A stretch of 13,247 bases of DNA, taken from the NCBI GenBank assembly GCA_965178525.1, contig CBCXVS010000217.1, positions 1 through 13,247 of the forward strand, given 5' to 3'. Both the position numbers and the translations under genes were made by a program. A model generated the notes under the pieces. It did not search any database. It was not told where the DNA came from and saw only the letters and a program-made list of their open reading frames with translations. Shown here in pieces: positions 1-7,707 of the stretch (the stretch's first letter is position 1; each line of letters begins with the position of its first letter). Source of the DNA: CBCXVS01 sp965178525 (GTDB lineage: Bacteria > Tectomicrobia > Entotheonellia > Entotheonellales > Entotheonellaceae).

Positions 1-2
1 TC

Positions 3-80
3 AATTCGTTTCAGGCTTTTGAGTTTTTATTTCAACAAGTTGTCGCCGAATCACGGGAGGAACTTCGGTCTAGACAGTAA
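3..80 (+). CDS. possible C-terminal end of a gene entering from the left edge
   Basis: The frame starting at base 3 is open from the window edge to a TAA at 78-80 and gives 25 residues ending in EESREELRSRQ-like charged sequence (actual tail: AESREELRSRQ). The composition resembles an amphipathic C-terminal helix, with acidic and basic residues after an aromatic stretch containing FQAFEFLFQQ. The piece is too short to assign a family. A second open frame (frame 1) crosses the same stretch and stops at 163-165 but looks less protein-like. Whether either is real needs the sequence to the left of the window. Confidence 0.3.
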   Translation, partial: NSFQAFEFLFQQVVAESREELRSRQ

Positions 81-176
81 GTGTCTGATGCATGCTGCCT
101 TGCTCGTGGGGCAGCTCAGTCTACTTTGGTATCTAGAAGCCTTAAGTGATCCTGTGAGAAGTTGACAGGAGGCTTT

Positions 177-431
177 ATGTTACTTGCCAAAGGTAACAGT
201 GAATTTGAGATTTGTATTTGCGCAACAGATGAGGGTGAATGGGAAGGCCGGATCGTCGAGTACAATATCAGCCGTGTGACGCCGACGACCCATATGCGGC
301 ATAGTTGGGTCTCGCTTGAGGCGGCGCTTAGCGGGGTGACACGGCGGTGGGCACGGTTGTTTCCTGAGGAAAAGCCGCCGGACTTTCGCGAGGCCATTAC
401 CGAACCGTTGTTGCCAGAGGAAGCGGGTTAA
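177..431 (+). CDS. small protein of unknown function, 84 aa
   Basis: The ATG at 177 is preferred over an upstream in-frame TTG at 162 because a strong AGGAGG lies at 167-172, although its 4-nt spacing to the ATG is short. The product is 84 residues with no signal peptide or membrane segment. It has a beta-prone N-terminal half (EFEICICATDEGEWEGRIVEY), a middle S-L-E-A-A-L helix and an acidic, proline-rich end. I do not recognise the family. The DEGEW...SLEAAL pattern loosely recalls small HicB-like folds, but this is only an impression. The stop codon overlaps the stop codon of the minus-strand Cache-receptor gene in the bases TTAA, so the two genes are convergent with no spacer. Confidence 0.6.
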   Translation: MLLAKGNSEFEICICATDEGEWEGRIVEYNISRVTPTTHMRHSWVSLEAALSGVTRRWARLFPEEKPPDFREAITEPLLPEEAG

Positions 432-2314
432 CCCACGGCTTCCCTGACTTTCCTATGCGATAGCTTTGTGTCGTCTCCGTGCGAGCCGATTTCAACGCCT
501 TGGACCGGCGGTGGCACCAAGAAAATCAAGCTAATCCATAAAAAGGCTCCGAGCAAAATCGGCCAGTAGAGCAATTTTGGCCAGAGGTTATTGCGATGTT
601 GAATGATCGGGAGGTGAAACGCGGAGGTGTATAAAATCGAATTGACGGAAAGGCATAATATCGCCACGTAAAGCAGAATATAGCCGTATTCTAAGTAGAC
701 CACTTGGGGGACGGCTAAATAGCTACGGAGCGCCACTTGAGAGACGGCTAACACAAAAAACAGGGACGCCGTATGACCCAGGATATTAAAAGAACTGTCC
801 GCTCTGATGATGAGCGTGGCGAACAAGAGGGCGGCGATGACAATCATCGGCACCGCGTAGGCGATCACCGGGGATAAGACGGAGCGTTGCACGACGACGT
901 TGAAATACAGATCGGGTATCTCTCTCTCGCGAATCAGGGTTCGGTTACCGAAATTCGCATGATAATGATCATAGCGATAGCTGAAAAACGTCCGGTCGAT
1001 TTCCCAGTTTTTCAACACGAGCGTATCCACTAAACCGGGCCGTTGACTCGGGAACATGAACTCATAACCATCCAAATCCGGCACCAGGACGAGTTGAGAC
1101 GACAGGGTGCGCGGCCAAATCTGCATCTGGATCGCGCCTTCATCCAGAGGAAAGGTCTCGACTGTGGGCTTTTGCCGCAGCGGCGTACGGAAAAATCAGA
1201 CAATGAGTTCGTGCTCTTTTTCCTGCACCCGATACAGCTCTTCAATTTCGTGTTCATCCACCACATCCGGTAAGAGAATGCCGCGTTCGATTTCATCGGG
1301 TAGGTCGAGGGGATATTTTTGCCAGATATAACCACTGATCATGCTCTTGCTAGTTGTGGAATAATCGATCGTTTCCAAGACGACGCCCGTCGGTATGCGC
1401 ACCGGTGGAGAGAGCTTCTTGCGGTGAAAAGCGGTCTGAACCTGTTCCAGATTTTCATCCACATTGGCTCGGCTGACCAACACATTTTGAGACGGATCCC
1501 GATACGGGTAGAGGATAATGCCGAGAGCAAAGAGGAGCGAAACGGTGATCGATGTCCCCCACAGACCGAATTCGATGCCGCGGTCAAATTGAAATAGGAG
1601 GGCTGATGTGAAGACGGCCAGCATCGGAATGGTTGATAAGAGCAATCCGAGGAGCGGACGGACAAATGCATGAGGCCGTTTCTGACCAATGGTTTGGTCG
1701 AATACCAAGCCCAGCGACCAGCCGGGATCCAAGGGACGGTGAAACGTCCAGGTCGGACGGCCGGTTATCGGATCGGCGCTCTCGATATGAAAGGTCTCAC
1801 CGCGCATCACTTTTTCACCGATCTCACGAAGCTCCGAACTCCCGAGTTCATCCGCCGTTTCGAGAATCGATTTTTGCACCAGAGCTGAGTTTGGATGCGC
1901 AATATAGAGACCTGTTTCTGACAGAATATAGCTGAACCCTTCTTCGCCGACATCGATGGACTGTAATAAATCGGTCAAGGTGTCCAACGTGTGATCCGCA
2001 TACACCACGCCATGGATGGTTTCCCGGCGGTCGTCTTCATAAAACAGGGCCATGTAGTCGATGTACCAGACTAGTGAGGACTCACTAAAATACGGTTTTG
2101 TCCAGTAAGAGCCATTGGGTGCGCGCAACGCCTTTCTGTACCACGCTCCGGCGGCCACCGAGTCATCTGCATAATCGTACCGATCTTCGATGTGAGTGAG
2201 TTCAAACTTGCCTTTTTTATTCTTCTTGTAAAACGGCGCATAGAGTTGGTTGGGTTGATAAACACCACGAGCGTAGGCTAATCCATATCCGAATATCTCG
2301 GGGAAATCTTTAAT

Positions 2315-2332
2315 AGGGTTGTTCCCCAATAG
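2315..2332 (+). repeat. left terminal inverted repeat of the IS5-family element
   Basis: AGGGTTGTTCCCCAATAG. It pairs with 3304-3321 with two mismatches. Confidence 0.8.
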
Positions 2333-2385
2333 TTAATGAGGTAGGCTATCCTCCCTCAAACGATGGAGGGAGCCCAGCCAGGTCA

Positions 2386-3310
2386 TTGGTTATCCGAGAT
2401 GATCGGCAGATGAAAGCCTTAACCGGTGTGTCTCAGACGCAATTTGACTTCTTGCTGCCCGCCTTCAGCCACGTCTATCAACAGGCTCAGCAAAAACGCT
2501 ATGAGGAGGGTGTCCAAGCTGGCAAACGCAGCCGAAAGCCGGGTGCAGGTATCAAAGGCAAATTACCCACTCTGTCAGACAAACTCCTGTTCGTTCTATA
2601 TTATTACAAGACGTATCCGACGTTTGATGTTCTTGGTGCACAATTTGGTATGGTACGTTCGAAAGCGAATGAAAATCTCCATAAGCTCTCTCCCATCCTG
2701 TATGACACGTTAGTGCAGTTAGACCTCATGCCTTATCGAGAGTTGAAGACCCCAGAGTCGTTGAGGGAGGCGTTGTCAGGTGTGGATCAACTGATTATTG
2801 ATGCGACTGAAAGAAGCTATCGCCGGTCACAAGATGAGACGACCCAACGTGAACACTATAGTGGTAAAAAAAAGCCATACGCTGAAAAATACAGTGATGT
2901 CGATGCCGGATAAATGGATCGTCTTTCTGGGCCGTACGTTTAGTGGTCACAACCATGATTACAGCATGTTAAAACAAGAGTTCCCACCGGACTTAGACCG
3001 GTTTAGTGACGTAGAAGTTTGGGTGCACCTGGGTTATCAGGGGATTCAGTCGGACTACAAAGGCGAAATGCTTGAGATTCCACACAAGAAACCCCGGAAG
3101 AGCAAGACGAATCCGACTCCAGAATTGACGGCGGAGCAGCAGGCGGCGAATTATGCCGTGAGTCAAGTTCGCATCTTGATCGAACATGCCATCGGCGGTA
3201 TGAAGCGTTTCAACATTTTGGTGCAGCGTTTCCGCAACCGCAAAGATCACTTTGAGGATGATTCGGTGGGCATCTGGGCTGGGCTAGGGAACCTGATCTT
3301 ATGCTATTGA
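2386..3310 (+). pseudogene. IS5-family (DDE_Tnp_4-like) transposase in two frames
   Basis: The first frame (2386 to TAA at 2911-2913; the start is a TTG at 2386 or the ATG at 2410) has an N-terminal helix-turn-helix of the L-T-G-V-S-Q-T-Q-F-D-F-L type. It then has the first catalytic Asp in LIIDATERSYRR and the YSGKKK motif. The expected continuation, SHTLKNTVMS, lies in the +1 frame. That frame runs through GYQG, PHKKPRKSKTNP, the catalytic Glu in RILIEHAIGGMKRFN and a normal C-terminus. The frame change falls at a run of eight A residues (2866-2873). Seven or ten A would give one continuous protein, so this is either an indel in a homopolymer or a programmed slippage site. The residue before L-G-Y-Q-G is His (CAC at 3026-3028), where this family has the second catalytic Asp. 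The copy is therefore probably catalytically dead even if frameshifting occurs. Confidence 0.85.
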
Positions 3311-3321
3311 GGAACAACTCT
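3304..3321 (-). repeat. right terminal inverted repeat of the IS5-family element
   Basis: On the minus strand this reads AGAGTTGTTCCTCAATAG, the partner of 2315-2332. The transposase stop codon lies within it. Confidence 0.8.
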
Positions 3322-3474
3322 ATTATATGCGTGCGGCGGTTTCGAAGCTGTTCAAAGATCAACGCCTCACGCGTCTTCTCGGCAAACCGAGCACCGGACT
3401 GAGTATTGGCAAATAAATGATACAGACTATAGTCCAATACCACCGTCAAGATATAAAACACGATCTCACTGTAA

Positions 3475-3732
3475 CGGGTTGAACTCAGCTTTTTCACCTT
3501 GGAAATCGGGCGTACCTACGACGGCATGATGATTGCGATTCCTGCGCCGCATTGGACGTTCTTTCGAGAGCTTTCGGACCGAGGGTTCGCCGCTGCGTTG
3601 CGTGAGTTGGCGTCATCGGTGAAGCTGTCGAGATATCAGAAACATCCTCGCGGTCCCAAGAAGAAGTCGCCTAAACGAACCGCGTATCAGAACGGACAGC
3701 ACGTCTCGACCGCCAAGGTGCTTGCGCAAAGT
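3475..3732 (+). pseudogene. C-terminal fragment of a DDE transposase
   Basis: From the codon after a TAA at 3472-3474 the frame reads RVELSFFTLEIGRTYDGMMI, then IPAPHWTFFRELSDRGFAAA, then KHPRGPKKKSPKR and HVSTAKVLA. The basic H-P-R-G-P-K-K tail followed by HVSTAKxLA is a pattern I associate with C-termini of IS4-like transposases. The catalytic core is missing upstream, where the Cache-receptor N-terminus runs on the other strand. After about 3732 the frame stays open but no longer resembles transposase. This is a relic only; the family assignment is tentative. Confidence 0.55.
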
Positions 3733-4290
3733 CGCTCGCCCTGCAACCGTCTGGCCAAACCACCCGCATCATCTGGGCGCTCAGGGTCACACCCGATCCC
3801 ACTCCAACACCGCCCATACCACCCCGGCCACGTGCCGCCACTCTGAGAGAGCCCAAGCCCCACAAGCCGACAGGGCCAGGTCGCGGTTCTGCCAGAGCCC
3901 GCTGGCCGTGCCCATCCCTGGCGCCAAACCCCTCTGACGACGACTCCCCCACTCCGGCTACACCCCATCGCTATCCCCCACGACAAGCCCCTGGCCATCC
4001 CCAAGCCCTTCGACAAACCCGGCTTGGCACCGAGGCGGATGCATCCCATAGGGCGTCACCGGATCGGTCGCCATCGTCCAATGCCGCGGCCAGGGGGTGG
4101 GGCCATCCCCCGGCGCTTCATCGATGTCGCCCACCGGACCTTGGCCAGCCAACGCGGCCATCGTCGCCTCATGGGGCCACGGCGACTCCGAGACCCGATC
4201 CCTCCCCTTCTGCACCGCCCCGTGGCGCATCGCCATGGGCCACACCGACGGGCAGAAGGCCTGCCTGAGACGACGAGACGTCCCAGGCAG
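3733..4290. other. GC-rich stretch with no recognisable gene
   Basis: This segment is very rich in CC and CCC on the plus strand, and several long frames stay open on both strands because of composition (for example 3958-4446 minus and 4024-4356 plus). None of their translations shows a family motif, and all are rich in Pro, Gly and Arg in the way GC-rich noncoding DNA is. It lies between two transposase relics and is best read as decayed mobile DNA. Confidence 0.5.
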
Positions 4291-5395
4291 GCCCGAGCGT
4301 TCGCCGATCCAGGCGCTCCAGGGCGGTTCATCGTCCGTGTGAACGCCGCTAGGTAGCGGCGCTTGAAGCCCCTGAGCCCAACCGGCCCCGGGTCCTGGAT
4401 GCAACGCGCCGGGCGGGCTCGGCATCTCGACCGGGGGCAGTTCCATGACGGGGTGGGTGGGATCAGGGACAGAGGTTACCAGCCCGCTTCAACCACGCCG
4501 CAACCGATCGGTAAATTCTGAGCCCGTCAGCGCGCATACGGCAGGCGGTGACGAGGCGCCCGGACCTAGGCGATCGTCTTATGCATCACCTCACGACGCG
4601 GGTAGCGGGTGGGCAAGCGACAAAGCGCATCGATGACTATGTCCGGACCTGGGTGGTCATCCCGCAGCCGCTCGCCTCACGTGTCGAACCGCTCGCGATA
4701 CCTCGACCTGGCCTCACCCTGCGCGGCAGCCAGTGCCTCGCTGAGATGCTCTCTGGCATGATAGAAGTCGAGGCACGCATCGCCAACGGGTCGGGTCTCA
4801 CTCAGATCACGCCCGTTGTCCGCCGCGCCATCGGCCAGTTGGACCACCCGCAGGTCGGGACGCTGGATCAACGCGCCCCTCGCGTCTGCTGTCAGCTGGC
4901 TCTTGAGGGTGGCGGTGTGGACCTCGGGCATGCGCGCCATGGGGCAGGTCGCGAGCCGCTCGCCATCTCGGTCATCATACGAGAGGGCGCCGCCGCCCAC
5001 GTCTGGATAGCTGGCTGGACCACGGGGAGATGTGCCTTTGGTCTGAGCGCGTTCCCGTTTGCCTTGGCGCTCGCTCTCTTTCATGGACACCCGCACCCTC
5101 ACGCCATTGAGAGATATGCCGATTGACACCGCCTCCCGTGGAGTCGATGCGTCATCTCGAAGCCCGGCTTCAATCGAACCCGGTACTCCTCCAAACGCGA
5201 GGTCAGGGCTTTGGGCAAACGATTGAGGCGACTTCGGGACGGCGCCATATGGCCCAACATCTCAAAGCGTGCTTCGCTCTCGGCGTCAAATGGGCCCCTG
5301 CCCAACTGCCCTGTTTGGCCGCCCGCGGGGTCCAGTACCCTTCGATGATCCCCGCATGGAGTTCAAGGGGACCGGTCGCCCGTCTCCCACTGGGG
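4290..5395 (-). pseudogene. ISKra4-family transposase, heavily decayed
   Basis: Pieces of an ISKra4-type transposase appear in order on the minus strand but in different frames. AGIIEGYWTPRAAKQGSW followed by AHLTPR lies near 5270-5350. GHMAPSRSRLNRLPKALTSR lies near 5180-5250. The largest piece (4677-5129) has SLNGV, a KGTSPRGPASY-like stretch, DRDGERLATCPMARMPE, TLKSQLTA, RPDLRVVQLADGAADN and LDFYHAREHLSEAL. A weaker C-terminal trace follows (RHRLPYARADGLRIYRSVAA near 4480-4550, matching the family's RMRYxxLRxxGLPIGSGVVEA). At least two frameshifts and stops separate the pieces, and the N-terminus is absent where the vWA relic begins. It is not functional. The left boundary is approximate. 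Confidence 0.75.
4344..4361. repeat. short inverted repeat within the decayed transposase region
   Basis: CGCCGCTA and TAGCGGCG are 8-bp arms separated by only GG. The loop is too short for a good terminator and there is no T tract. No role is proposed. Confidence 0.35.
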
Positions 5396-5407
5396 TGACC
5401 ATCCGAC

Positions 5408-6083
5408 GGAGGCGCCACAATCGTGATGGATTTTGACTCAAGCGGAAGCATGAGTGATAATGACCCGATGCGCCTCAGGGTGCGAGCTGGGATCACTGCT
5501 GTCGGGCTACTCAATGTCGAGGATCAAGCCACCGTTATGGATTTCGGTGCAGGTGCTGATAACGAGTTGCGCGCGAGCCGATGGCTCCAGGATTTTACCT
5601 CTGACACCATGCTTCTCGAAGCCGCGATCAATCGAGTCACTGAAGACAACGAAAGTAATAGAACGCTAGCGGATGTCGTTAACCAAGCACAGGGGAAGAG
5701 CGTTCCGATCTTCGTTGTAGGGTTGAGGAACGGCTTGGGCGCTTCCGCCCCTACAAGAGACCGCACGCGAAACGGAAGGCAGCTTTGTTGCGGTAACCGA
5801 TCTGGATTTGGAGGAATTCTTTCAGAATGTTTTTCGTGGGATTGTAGGAGGACGGGTGCGCGTCAATGGCCTAAGCCAGTTTGCATCACCGCTGCAAACG
5901 CCTGGTGACGTGGTCACGACCATCGGTGTGACCTCAGTCAAAACACCTTTTGCGTTTCAGGTGACGGTGGTAGGTGCGAACGGTGTAGCGGCTGCGGTTG
6001 CAGCGCGATTCCACGGGCCTACTGTACCTTATACAGCCGTTGAAGAGGCTCAAAGAGGGAGTCAAGCTCGCCACGGCAGATAG
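5408..6083 (+). pseudogene. von Willebrand factor type A domain protein, 5' truncated and frameshifted
   Basis: The frame contains TIVMDFDSSGSMSDNDP, a clear MIDAS D-x-S-x-S motif at the start of a vWA fold, followed by LRVRAGITAVGLLN and ATVMDFGAGAD. The usual central part with the MIDAS Thr and the T-D-G strand is missing: sequence jumps from AINRVTEDNESNRT to LADVVNQAQGKSVPIFVVGL, so an internal deletion is likely. At about 5735-5745 the coding frame shifts by one, and the +1 frame then reads ALPPLQETARETEGSFVAV, TDLDLEEFFQNVFRG and a beta-rich end to a stop at 6081-6083. There is no start codon or ribosome-binding site in a sensible place, because the 5' part is replaced by the ISKra4 relic. 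vWA proteins commonly bind metal-dependent ligands outside the cell; this copy is dead. Confidence 0.75.
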
Positions 6084-6183
6084 CAACTAACCCTATGTTT
6101 ACATCTGTCGAGGTTGTGAACGTTTCGAATGTCCCAGGCGTGGAACACATTTCTCAGTGCGTGCGATGCCTAGTGCATACCTA

Positions 6184-6348
6184 GAGCGTGTCGCAGAATT
6201 ATCACCATTGAAATTAAAGGAGTTATGCGGGTGATCGTCATATGAATTAAAGCGTTACTAAAGGAAGTCAGAAGCAAATGGCCGTTTCAGATTTCCTGAA
6301 AAACCCGTAAGCCCTTTATTTTCAACAAACCAATTGTGCGACACGCTC
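6184..6348. mobile_element. MITE-like non-autonomous element, 165 bp
   Basis: Both ends carry GAGCGTGTCGCA, continuing as G-AATT on the left and, read inward, C-AATT on the right (16 of 17 matches), with TA directly outside each end. The interior is AT-rich relative to the surroundings and has no open frame of note. A short element with terminal repeats and TA flanks fits a MITE mobilised by a TA-targeting transposase (IS630/Tc1 type), or an internally deleted IS. The rest of 6084-6389 holds no gene that I can see. Confidence 0.7.
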
Positions 6349-6389
6349 TACCTATATAAAAGAAACGGCGAATTGAAGGCAGCCGTATC

Positions 6390-7577
6390 ATGGCCATTTC
6401 TAGGAAGCGAGTCGGTCTCATCGTGGGCTTGGTGCTGTTGGGAGGGTTGAGCTGAGTTATCATGGCAAGTAACTCCGGAACAGCGCAGAATTTCTCCCAA
6501 ATTCCCGGTTTTGCTGCGTATTTTGCGCAACACCCGCCACGTGATGAGCTGCCCACAGCTGCGGAGCAGCAACTGCTCAAGCGGCACCAGCCACGCATTT
6601 TTCTCCCCAAGAACCATGCCGGTTTGATCAGCTTTTATGATGACTACATCGCGCAGGGTCGGTTGAAAGGGCCGGACGGGCATGTGATGACCGCGCAGGT
6701 TACCCAGCGCTTGCTCAATGCGCATAAAGAAGATCCGCAGGTTCTCTTTGAACACCAGCCCGACAAGCGCCAAGCGCAAACACCAGTGGTCTTTGGCCGC
6801 GTCGATTATTCCGAGCACGTGCTGGGGGAGGGGGAGGCCCAACGGTTTATCTTCCTCACCTATCATGCGGTCTTTCGGACCTCTGGCATCGTTGACGGGG
6901 TTGCCCGATGGCAAGCGCTCGCCTTGTCGATTGTGGGCAATCTCAACGATTGGCACCAGCTGGACCATTACACGGCCGCCACCCTTGTGCTGGATGACGC
7001 ACAGCGGTCCGTCGCACTCATGTTACAACAACATAATTATGTGCGGACTTACATCTATGGCGAAACGCTCGATCGGCCTCAAGACGGGCGCCCGGTTATC
7101 GACGTGGCCATACGCTCCAACGAGCTGTATCCGCACGAAACAGGGCGTGTGCGCCACCGCGCCGTCTCATTTCTCGATCCGAAGAGCTTGCGCTATATGC
7201 TTGGCGCCAGCGCCAAGCCCCTAATGACTGCAGACGATATGACGGAGCCGCACGAAGAGGCCGATTACGACCTGCGTTTTCTGGCGCCGAGCGATGCGTT
7301 TTACACCTTCAAAGGCATGCTTGGCAAACGCCGGTCCCTGCCGGGACGCAGCGGTCCGCCGGGGGCAAATTACAACACACTGCCGAGCCTCAAACCCCTC
7401 CATCGCCAATTGATTTCCGGCTATTGGCGGTCGGGCCATGCTGGCGACATCACCCGGCTCGACGCGGCGCTTGCCACCGACCATTACATCCGCGCCTTTG
7501 TGCAAGCGCAGGCCCCTATTTTTCGGGCGAATCTGCGCTGCGCTATGCAGGGGGGCACGGGATGCCAATTCCAGTAG
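6390..7577 (+). pseudogene. exported protein of unknown family, signal sequence split by in-frame TGA
   Basis: The ATG at 6390 opens a frame reading MAISRKRVGLIVGLVLLGGL-S, then TGA (6453-6455, codon 22), then VIMASNSGTAQ in the same frame. The long frame that follows has an ATG at 6462 and ends with TAG at 7575-7577. Read through the TGA, the N-terminus is a textbook signal peptide or anchor: positive start, about 18 hydrophobic residues, then I-M-A/S-N-S. An AAGG lies upstream at 6375-6378. If translation starts at 6462 the protein (371 aa) would lack export. The mature part contains FIFLTYHAVFRTSG, NDWHQLDHYTAATLVLD and LMLQQHNYVRTYIYG, distantly like proteins with a W-x-x-x-x-x-Y-x-x-x-x-V-x-L-D/QH core (Vps62-like), which I cannot confirm. 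The reading frame is otherwise intact over 371 codons. Confidence 0.6.
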
Positions 7578-7602
7578 TCCTGTGTACCGCAGCGGCTTCA
7601 CT

Positions 7603-7631
7603 TTGCGTTGCGCGACCTCCCGTCCTATAAT
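7603..7631 (+). promoter_or_regulatory. sigma70-type promoter for the EthD-like gene
   Basis: TTGCGT at 7603-7608 and a perfect TATAAT at 7626-7631 are separated by 17 bp. Transcription would begin near 7638, giving an untranslated leader of about 70 nt. Confidence 0.6.
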
Positions 7632-7666
7632 CCCCCATCACGTTTTAGGATGGTACTCTTGTCTAT

Positions 7667-7690
7667 CTCAGGCCCTCTTACGAGCCTGAG
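7667..7690 (+). promoter_or_regulatory. leader hairpin next to the ribosome-binding site
   Basis: CTCAGGC (7667-7673) and GCCTGAG (7684-7690) form a perfect 7-bp stem with a 10-nt loop in the leader, ending two bases before the AGGAGGT at 7692-7698. There is no T tract. The hairpin may protect or present the ribosome-binding site; the function is inferred from position only. Confidence 0.35.
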
Positions 7691-7707
7691 CAGGAGGTTG
7701 ACACGCG

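Larger units (their letters stand above)
2315..3321 (+). mobile_element. IS5-family insertion sequence, about 1.0 kb, inserted in the Cache-receptor gene
   Basis: The element has one transposase gene and terminal inverted repeats AGGGTTGTTCCCCAATAG on the left and, read inward, AGAGTTGTTCCTCAATAG on the right (16 of 18 matches). It is flanked by AT on both sides (2313-2314 and 3322-3323), compatible with a short target duplication. Excising it with one AT restores the reading frame of the host gene across R-T-H-I-I-K-D-F-P-E. The similarity of the ends continues outward for four more bases (TAAT on both sides), so the exact boundary could shift by a few bases. Confidence 0.8.
428..3497 (-). 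pseudogene. Cache-domain / pentameric ligand-gated ion channel-like receptor, interrupted by an IS and a TGA
   Basis: Removing the IS (2315-3321) and one AT copy leaves 2061 nt, exactly 687 codons. Residues about 12-29 form a membrane helix. Residues about 36-265 are a dCache-type ligand-binding domain, with PEIFG at 63-67, WTKPYF near 129, GVVYADHTL near 160, a G-Y-I-A-H-P turn near 194 and GWSLGLVF near 256. Two membrane helices follow (about 277-300 and 307-328). After them comes a beta-sandwich like the pLGIC extracellular domain: PTGVVLETIDYS from 366, GYIWQKY at 386-392, and an FPLD at 446-449 matching the aromatic-Pro-loop. YFNVVVQR leads into four helices (about 537-561, 567-591, 597-620, 638-658), matching M1-M4. 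Topology is consistent, with both ligand domains outside. Codon 431 is TGA where pLGIC-like sequences such as V-W-F-F-R-T-P-L would carry Trp. The start is a GTG at 3497 with no ribosome-binding site, directly against a transposase fragment, so the original 5' end may be lost. Probably non-functional. The domain assignments rest on motif recognition, not on a search. Confidence 0.8.

Noticed and set aside
12..165. Second open frame from the left edge to the TGA at 163-165
   Set aside because: Its translation is rich in Leu and Ser without motif, and the frame ending at 80 looks more like real protein.
3958..4446. 162-residue minus-strand frame and its plus-strand partners
   Set aside because: Composition-driven open frames in GC-rich DNA; only its first part carries a faint trace of the ISKra4 C-terminus.
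5715..5757. Dispersed repeat resembling TTGTAGGG...CCCCTACAA in the vWA relic
   Set aside because: The right arm codes for ALPPLQET in the vWA frame, so it looks like ordinary coding sequence rather than an inserted repeat.
6348..6968. 206-residue minus-strand frame opposite the exported protein
   Set aside because: It is the antisense shadow of a clearly protein-like plus-strand frame and crosses the MITE end.
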